This document shows, one piece after another, positions 57,516 through 64,000 of a stretch of DNA of 64,000 nucleotides. The DNA is taken from NCBI GenBank assembly GCA_007922225.1, contig ML679960.1:2680032-2744031 (forward strand), in the 5' to 3' direction. How positions within the stretch are numbered: the first letter of the stretch is position 1; each line of letters begins with the position of its first letter. This DNA is from Emydura subglobosa. Lineage: Eukaryota; Chordata; Testudines; Chelidae. The position numbers and the translations under genes are program-made. Under the pieces are notes generated by a model that was not told where the DNA came from, made no database searches, and worked only from the letters and a program-made list of their open reading frames with translations.

Positions 57516-58154
57516 ACCGTTCAGTTAAAGGAAAGAGATTACAAAATCAATTTTTGGCATTTTACCCCCTAGCTGAAAATAATCAACAATCAGAATAGCT
57601 AAAAATAAAATAAAATAAAATATAGAAGTTATGTATGTAAACCAGGGAAGAGTAAAGATTCTGTTAAATATTAGATGATCATGAGCAATAATAGTTGCTT
57701 GTTTTAGGATTTTTTTCCTCATTTCAGTTTCCATCAGTTAATTTAAAAGAAGCTTACACTTGCTCTATAATGGCCTTTAAACTATAATGGTTACCATGGC
57801 AATCATGAAGGAATTCTAAATGTAGGGAATATAAAAAAAAGTTTATGGTAAAATCTGAACTTTTAGAGTCAGGACCGCTCCATTAGTGAAGCAATGGATA
57901 AGCTATCATTCTTTAACTGAAAATCAGCCAGCAGAATTAATTGATTTTTTTCTTCAGATCTTATGGAAACATATATTGTTGGCACTGTATGACTTAGGGA
58001 TACATAATTGGCGTGTGATTTGGAAATCACAATGAGAATCAGATGATTTAATCTATATCATTTTGAAATGTATGAGTAGGCTTTGTCTGTTTGAACGAAC
58101 CTTGATGATTAAAAAACACCCTCTTCATTTTTCCCTCTATACTTGTATAATTGT
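57516..58154. other. Intergenic, no gene seen
   Basis: A (AAAAT)n run lies at 57601-57622. Otherwise AT-rich unique sequence. Confidence 0.5.
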
Positions 58155-58375
58155 GATATGGATGGGTTTGTGGTTAAGGCACTAGACTGGAGGCTCAGGT
58201 TTAATTCCCATCTTTTCCACAGATTTCCACTGTGACCTTGGGCAAGTCACTTAGAGGGTAAGACTGACTTTCAGTGGGAAGTTGAGCTTTTGAAAATACC
58301 ACCCTATCTTTCTGTGTCTCAACTTGCTATCTGTGAGCTGGGGATAATAATACTTCCATACGGTTATTTTCATGG
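58155..58375 (+). repeat. tRNA-derived MIR/CORE SINE, nearly full
   Basis: It begins with A box-like 'tgtggttaaggcactagact' and B box-like CAGGTTTAATTCCC (58198-58211), then 'actgtgaccttgggcaagtc' ACTTAG, the hallmark of the MIR core. The tail-side block 'ctgtgtctcaacttgctatc' TGTGAGCTGGGGATAATAATAC follows at 58312. About 55 extra bases between core and tail (58255-58310) may be an insertion. Inactive. Confidence 0.8.
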
Positions 58376-58920
58376 TACACAAAACAAAAAGAAAGAAAGA
58401 AATTAGATAAAAACAGAAGATGCTCTTTCTGGATGGTTGCCACATAACACTACTTTTTTCTTAAAATTCAGAATTTAACAGACAGAACAAAAAAAAGAGA
58501 AAGTCAAATCAGGCTGCTCCCTAAGGCAGACACGCAGGACTCCTCACATCTTGCTCTAGACTGGCTCCTTGCAGACTGACTGCTCAAACCAGCTTGCACA
58601 CTTCCTTACTGCAAGTAGGACCAGGAAACTACACAGTGGGTTAAGAGCAATAATACCACTGAGAGTTGCATTCTCTAGCCTTGCTCCCTGTTGAAGGGCT
58701 TCTGTGGAATTAGGAACACTGACCCCATCACCCCAGATCTACTGGGTTTTAATCCATTCTTTTTATAGGGTCAGAAGAGATGATTTTGGCCATTAGCATT
58801 AACAGGACTTAATTTGGTCGAAAATTGACAATGCTTCTAACAAAAAATATTATGGACAGTACTGATATTGGTAATGAAAAACCAGCAAAAGTTCTTTTTA
58901 GTTAAATATAGTTATATGGG
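58376..58920. other. Intergenic, no gene seen
   Basis: No feature recognised. Confidence 0.5.
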
Positions 58921-58990
58921 ATGAAATCTTAGCCCCATGGAAGTCAGTAGCAAAACTCCCATCGACTTCCATGAAGCTGTGATTTCAACC
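58921..58990. repeat. Palindromic repeat
   Basis: 'atgaaatcttagccccatgg' AAGTCAGTA pairs with the right arm TCGACTTCCATGAAGCTGTGATTTCA across a 14-base spacer 'gcaaaactcccatc'. It is the same type as 32917-32988, and a second palindrome follows at 59031. Confidence 0.7.
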
Positions 58991-59030
58991 ATAACCTTTT
59001 ACTATGTAGGTATGTTTCACTGTTGGGGTG

Positions 59031-59125
59031 AAATTCTGCTCTCAGTAACAGTGATATAAATAAGTCTATTCAGACTATGTGAGTTATCCCACATTATCCC
59101 CATGTAACTGAGCAGAATTTGGCTC
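59031..59125. repeat. Palindromic repeat
   Basis: AAATTCTGCTCTCAGTAAC at 59031 is complementary to ATGTAACTGAGCAGAATTT ending at 59120. The apex region near 59075 is worn. Only 40 bases separate it from the previous palindrome. Confidence 0.65.
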
Positions 59126-59375
59126 TTAAATCTTTTTACAAACTTAGGTGAACCATTGACTTCAATGATGTTACATTGACATAAAACTGGAATGTGACAA
59201 ACTGCTAGGCAAGAATAGCTGAGCCGGCGCTCTGGTCACAGCAGCTCCAATCAAGCAATGCAGAATGCAGCTGATTAAACAGTGCTGTGCCTAATTTGTG
59301 CATTAGGCAGAGGCTACAAATAGGCACAGAAAGGAAGTAGCTGGGGGGAAAGCAGGCAACAGGGGAAGGGGGGTG

Positions 59376-59429
59376 GAGAGAGAGAGCGAGCGAGCGAGCG
59401 AGATTGATTGATTGATTGATCGATCGATC
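59376..59429 (+). repeat. Compound microsatellite
   Basis: (GA)n, then (GAGC)n, then (GATT)n and (GATC)n run without interruption from GGAGAGAGAG to GATCGATCGATC. The steps differ by single bases, as when one tetranucleotide repeat mutates and re-expands. Part of a 182-codon minus-strand frame (59205-59753) crosses it and is not a gene. Confidence 0.92.
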
Positions 59430-60349
59430 TTTCCTGCTTCTTACAGGAGCTGGGGGCTCCCTAGGACTATTGGAGCAGAGCTGTATATAGTGTGAAGATG
59501 GTAGGAATCCACACTGTAAGTAAACAACTATACAAGGTGTTTGACCAGCACAAACGTCTCTGAGCAGTTTGTGGACCATAGGCAGGAGCCGGAAGGCCCT
59601 GTCACATGGATTAACACAGTAGTGAAACAGGACCCTTAATTTTACCATAAAATGCAATATAAATTTAATCTTGATGGATGTCAGAGATAATCCTAGAACT
59701 ACTAGAAGACTCCTATGCATTAGAGGGATAAAACTATAGTGATAACGTGGCAAAGATAATCAACATTAACAGGCCTGACTCTCCACTCCGTGATTCCACT
59801 TTTCTGCCAGTGTAATTTCTACTTTTATTAAGACAAAACCAGATTAAACCAATCCTTTATTCAAGCAATACTGTAGAGTGACATTTTATATAGTAATATT
59901 GCATTGTGTTCTCCCTTAATTATATGGCTGAATTCAAAGCTTTCTGCCATGTATTTGGTAAAAGTGCCAATTACATTTCTGTGGGCGGCTTATGCAAATT
60001 GCTTCACAATGCATTATAAAAAAGGAAAAACAGTTTGGCTTCCTATTTTTGGATTTGAAGAAGTGATTTTATTTTTTTATGTTATGAATATATGTTGATC
60101 CCTTTGACTAATGATGAAAGGCTGGCTCGGTGACACTGACACCAGAACTTTCAAAGCTATTTAAAAACTAAAACTAGTTCAGATATCATGGTGCAGTACA
60201 GAATATTATGTTTCTACTTAGCAAACTTCAGGATAGTATGGGATACATTTGCTAAGCATACATATACAGATAGCATCTAATTACCATTAGCCTTAACTGC
60301 CAAAAAATTATGGGCTGTAACAGGGCAGTCTGCCCAATTAGCCCTGTCC
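59430..60349. other. Intergenic, possible conserved element
   Basis: No gene or transposon. Positions 59890-60070 include 'cttaattatatggctgaatt', 'gccaattacatttctgtggg' and GGCTTATGCAAATTGC, with octamer-like ATGCAAAT at 59993-60000. The repeat-free, motif-dense character is compatible with a regulatory element but is not proof. Confidence 0.4.
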
Positions 60350-60768
60350 TGTTACACCTACCTTGGGTGTGGGACTTACAAGGAATTCATGGGGGAGCAA
60401 GGAAAACTCCAGCGAGGTGGGGCTAAACAGGACAGAAGCCTGGGAAGCTGCAGCTGCAGCTGGGTGAGGAGGCAGCTGCAGGTTAATGCTGCAGGGAGGA
60501 CAGGAACCAAACCCAGCTCTGGGAAGAAGGGCTGGGGACTCTTGACTCAAGTGGGGAGAGAGAGACTGAACTGGGATTGGGGTCTGGAGACCAATAAATA
60601 AATAAATAAACTGGATCTCAGAACAAGGGTGGAGGGACATAATTAACTACCATTGGACAATGACATGGAGTTCTTGAGGAGCTACATGAGAGAGTGAAAA
60701 ATGAGGCAGGCACTGCAGAGACACACTAGGCCATAAGGAGGTGCTCAGTAAGCAGCCGCCTGTTTACA
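60350..60768 (+). repeat. LTR-like GC-richer block
   Basis: It starts TGTTACACC and ends TGTTTACA, is GC-richer than its flanks, and has AATAAA repeats within (AAAT)n at 60593-60610 in the place of a polyadenylation signal, followed by 'ctggatctcagaacaagggt'. This is reminiscent of turtle retroviral LTRs. No target duplication was seen. Confidence 0.35.
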
Positions 60769-60819
60769 TGAACATATGTATGATAAGAAATATTCTTTTA
60801 TAGAATAGAGTCAGTGTCT

Positions 60820-60945
60820 AGGAATCTACGCCCCGATCCTGAACTGAGTTCTAAGCGGGCAGGCTCCAGCCTCACTGGACTTCCACACACATACATGGGC
60901 TTGTCCACAGAAAGCTTAGTGAAAGATTGGGGCCCTTTACAATGT
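60820..60945. repeat. Worn palindromic repeat
   Basis: 'cgccccgatcctgaactgag' at the left and 'agtgaaagattggggccc' at the right are weak inverted complements, and 'cctcactggacttcc' is apex-like. Same class as the palindromes above. Confidence 0.4.
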
Positions 60946-62579
60946 CATACCAATAGAAAACACAACCACGGAACAGTTGTTTAAATTCTTAATATTAACT
61001 AATTGAAATTTTTGTCTGAATATATTTAAGTTTTTCCTGAAGGAAGTTAGTGCAATGCATATCTTACAGAAATATCATAGGATGGTTACAGACCAGTTTG
61101 CATATGGGGTTAGATTTAAAAACAGTACCTCATGAACAGTAATCAGGGCATTATCAAACATTTATGTGATGATGTACATTGACACAGTGTGTCATATTCA
61201 GAGGAAGAGAAAAAATTCTATGTCCCAAAGACAGAACCATCTAAACAAGACAAACAAGGTGAATTTGAAAGAGCGAGGGTGTGGGGATTGTTGATGGTAA
61301 GAAGGGATTGTGAGAGATGGGTTTCACGGAGAGATTGGATTGGAATGGTGGGAGGGAAACTGCCTGAAGGACAAGGACAGGAAGAAGGTTCCAGAAGTAA
61401 GAGCCAGCATTTACGCAAGCACAGAAATGGAAGTAGGGAAAGGAGCATATACCTGCCATTTATTTAAATCAGATTTCCTATGCATTTAACTAAGTGCAAA
61501 ACAACCTGCAATCAGTTCATGTCACACACTTCTTTCTACAGCAATACATAACATTACTGTAGGAGTTGGGGCCAAATCCTGCTTTATTCACACAAGCAGT
61601 TTTATTGACATCAACAGGGATGTTCATGTGAACGAAACATGCAAGAGTTGGCCATCAGCAAGGATCGCAAAATGTGTATTGAAAATGATTTTTCTGTGAT
61701 GGGTGGATGCTGATTTCACCATTGGCTTGTTCTTTTGCTCTTTCATTGTTATTTCAGTCTATTTAAATGAGTGGAATATGTCAGTATATCTCATTTTTTT
61801 AAAATCAGCAGAGCTCTATTGCCTTTAATGGAGCTCCTCCAATTTACAGCAGTTGAGGATCAAGCAACATATGCATATTATGTTTCCTTATAAGTCAAAA
61901 TTAAATATATACACATTCATAGGGAAATGGAGCTATGCCAGTTTGTACCAACTGAGGTTGGAGCACATTGTATTGCTAGATATAATGACAATATCATTGA
62001 CATCACAGCAAATCCTCTGGATCATCTCTTTATGCCTTTCCTTTTACGTAATTTTAATTTCTATTGCACTTAATCCTATAGTAAAAATGGTTTAGAGCAA
62101 AAGGAATCTTCACATTTTGAGTTTTCTCAATTGTCTATTATGTAATTTAATTTCCTTAGAGAATTTTTTTCTTCTTGCTCCTTTTCTGATTAAGTTCTGT
62201 TAAATATGGTACCTTGAGATCCTGATGTAATTCTTTTGTTCTCGACTCTTTCATAAAACAGACCCAGAACACAGTGTACAATTTTTAAAAGAGCACTTCA
62301 AAAATGCTTTACTAGTTGTGAAACCACACAATTCTTTGTGCACAGAGATTTTTCTTTGCCTCTTCAGCATGAGCTATTTATCTTTATAAAAACCTTAAAA
62401 TAAAAAAAAATAAAAAGAGGGCAAACTTAGTCTTACTGGTAAATCCTGAACACTCAAGGTTAATGATCATAATTTTCAAAACTGCTATTGTATGAAACAA
62501 TATCTCAAAGTTAAACCAATGAAAGAGAATATGACAAAGTCAAACATTGTCCCTCAACCAAAGCTTTCACCTTTTAGAG
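60946..62579. other. Intergenic, no gene seen
   Basis: AT-rich. The 92-codon plus-strand frame at 61189-61467 is purine-rich (Glu/Lys/Arg/Gly) without motif. 61570-61640 may hold half of a hairpin repeat ('gggccaaatcctgctttatt'). Confidence 0.45.
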
Positions 62580-62950
62580 AAACGGGCATGTTTAAGAAGC
62601 TGGGCCAGAACCCACCTTCCAATGCTAAGTCCCTATAAACTTCCTAACATCATTGCAGAGGTAGTGACATGATCAAGTCAATGGTCCAAGAAGATGACTT
62701 TAACTGTCACATTTTGTATGGACTGAAGGGAGACCAAAGAGCACAACACTCTAGTAGTCAAGGCTGGATATAATGAAGGCCCGAATAAGAGATTTGGCTG
62801 AGGGAATGGGGGAAAAAAAGACAGAAGATGTCGAGGAAGAAGAAATAACAGTAGGATCTGGATATGGCCTGAATGTGTAGTGCAGTGGAGTAAGAAGAAA
62901 AAATAAACCAAAGATTACAGACCTGAGTGATGAGGAGGATAGCGTTTGTA
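62580..62950 (+). repeat. Possible old LINE-derived sequence
   Basis: Purine-rich stretch with 'ctctagtagtcaaggctgga' TATAATGAAGGCCCGAATAAGAG and 'ggatctggatatggcctgaa', phrases that resemble an old interspersed repeat seen in many amniotes. The parent family and boundaries cannot be set by eye. Confidence 0.3.
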
Positions 62951-62954
62951 TCTG

Positions 62955-63050
62955 AGATTTTCAATGCTGTCTAAAAGATTTGGACACCCAATTCTTATTA
63001 GAATTAATATGAATTGGGCATCCAACCCCTCTGGATGGCTTGGAAAATAT
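62955..63050. repeat. Palindromic repeat
   Basis: 'gagattttcaatgctgtcta' AAAGATTTGGACACCCAATTC and GAATTGGGCATCCAACCCCTCTGG...GGAAAATATT form an imperfect inverted pair centred near 63002. Confidence 0.5.
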
Positions 63051-63164
63051 TGCTATCCCTTAGAAAGTGAAGGAGAAAGTAGAGATAGAGTTGTCTCCCT
63101 CATTTTCCCATTCTCCCTCATTATATATAAAACAATATATACTCATAGGCTGAGATTTCATATC

Positions 63165-63275
63165 TATTTAGATTGTAAAACTCTTGGGGAAGGATCATAT
63201 TTTTGTTGTGTTTTTGCAGTCCTAACATAAAAGGCCATTTTGGGCACTATGTTACTACAAATAAATAATATCTAT
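63165..63275 (+). repeat. Retroposon 3' tail (TGTAA..CTCTTGGGG type)
   Basis: It reads 'tagattgtaaaactcttggg' GAAGGATCATATTTTTG, 'tgtttttgcagtcctaacat', 'ttgggcactatgttactaca' AATAAATAATA. It has the same layout as 45715-45810 and 5190-5292, with the most complete left side here. Confidence 0.65.
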
Positions 63276-64000
63276 CAAATCTGTGTGTTATTCAGCCAGG
63301 TTTCTCCACTAGCAGCCCAAAAGCAATACTACATGTATTGTTATTAATAGTTGGTCATCAAGTGTCCGCAAAGTCTTACCAGAATTCAGGTGCCTCCTCA
63401 GTTGTAAATGGATGAGAAATATATTGCTGACTCACGAATAAATATTCCTGCTTGTCAGCTGAGTACTGGTCATCCTGTACTTATCAGACTGGCTATTCAT
63501 ATGAATTAAAACTGAATGCCTCCTCTGGGAATTACATAACTGTTTAGTTCCATATTCTTTCATGCCCCAGCATTCAAAAGAATATTCTTGGAATACCTCT
63601 CAACATACTTTAAAAATGTAAGCAGTATTTCATAATCCTTATGACTCTCTCCTCTTCTAACCATACATTTCACAGTTTAATAACTTGTTTGGAGTGGAGA
63701 AATGGAGCACAGCTGTATTTATAACAGTGAGTAGCTGGTACATTTAAACAGCAGGTGTGACAAAACATCTCTACTTGAACTCATATTCTCCATTAGCCTT
63801 GCCAGCAAACATAATCTCTTCCAACCTAGGATAGCATTAATTATACTTGGGTCTGGGTAGAGAGGAGATGGTAAGGGAATAGATATCTAGCAAAGGAGAT
63901 AAGAACCCCATTATCACTTCTCTTGCCTTGGGACCTGTGCAAGCTGTAACATGTTTACACTGGGGATAGGCAAACTTGTTTGAATAATATATTCCCTTTT
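63276..64000. other. Intergenic, no gene seen
   Basis: AT-rich unique sequence to the end of the window. No gene, RNA gene or recognised repeat. Confidence 0.5.

Noticed and set aside
59376..59429. CRISPR-like repeat array
   Set aside because: A continuous microsatellite without spacers in a vertebrate-type genome.
59205..59753. 182-codon minus-strand open frame
   Set aside because: It is the longest frame outside repeats, but it crosses the compound microsatellite (Arg/Ser/Ile/Asn repeats) and has no domain.

Overview
The window looks like non-coding, repeat-rich DNA from a large sauropsid genome, most likely a turtle, with a crocodilian as the main alternative. This rests on several CR1 LINE copies, tRNA-derived SINEs with a MIR/CORE-like body, a Ty3/gypsy retroelement whose Gag resembles a SCAN domain, and many short inverted-repeat DNA transposons, some with termini of the GGYCTGGTCTACACT type. 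Base composition is AT-rich and CpG-poor, and there is one 100-base run of N. Species assignment is inference. Repeat family names come from pattern recognition, without a library search. I found no convincing host protein-coding exon, tRNA, rRNA, snRNA or CRISPR array. Open frames outside transposons are short, low-complexity or lie across repeats. The window reads as intergenic or intronic. || Layout. 1-10.3 kb: intergenic DNA with the assembly gap (1043-1142), a hAT-type element with an 8-bp target duplication (2909-3223), SINE tails, a larger inverted-repeat element (7561-7918) and a long inverted repeat (8771-8900). 10.3-14.4 kb: a decayed Ty3/gypsy element with a 5' LTR (10310-11447), a broken gag with a SCAN-like region and degenerate zinc knuckle, a protease remnant with a DTG site, and no visible reverse transcriptase, integrase or 3' LTR. 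14.6-15.6 kb: a CR1 fragment carrying a nested 132-bp retroposon. 15.6-30 kb: mostly unique DNA with small repeats, a local 117-bp direct duplication (18490/19456) and inverted-repeat elements. 30-38 kb: a long old CR1 (30785-31975), several hairpin repeats and a solo LTR with a 5-bp target duplication (36633-37793). 38-50 kb: two oppositely oriented Tigger/pogo-like elements with TA duplications (38840-39263, 42520-43340) and four MITEs with GGCCTGGTCTACACT-like or TTA-flanked ends. 50-55 kb: SINEs and the best-preserved CR1 (52860-54668, minus strand), with reverse transcriptase catalytic aspartates lost. 55-64 kb: LTR-like sequence, a MIR-type SINE, hairpin repeats, a compound microsatellite and repeat-poor DNA. 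|| There is no operon or pathway to describe. The elements are fossils of independent insertions. The nesting (retroposon inside CR1, LINE-like piece inside a hairpin repeat) gives a relative order of events. The most interesting points are the SCAN-like gypsy gag, the retroposons with a hammerhead-like layout, a recurrent class of imperfect palindromes with a shared apex, and a few repeat-poor stretches that could be conserved regulatory DNA.
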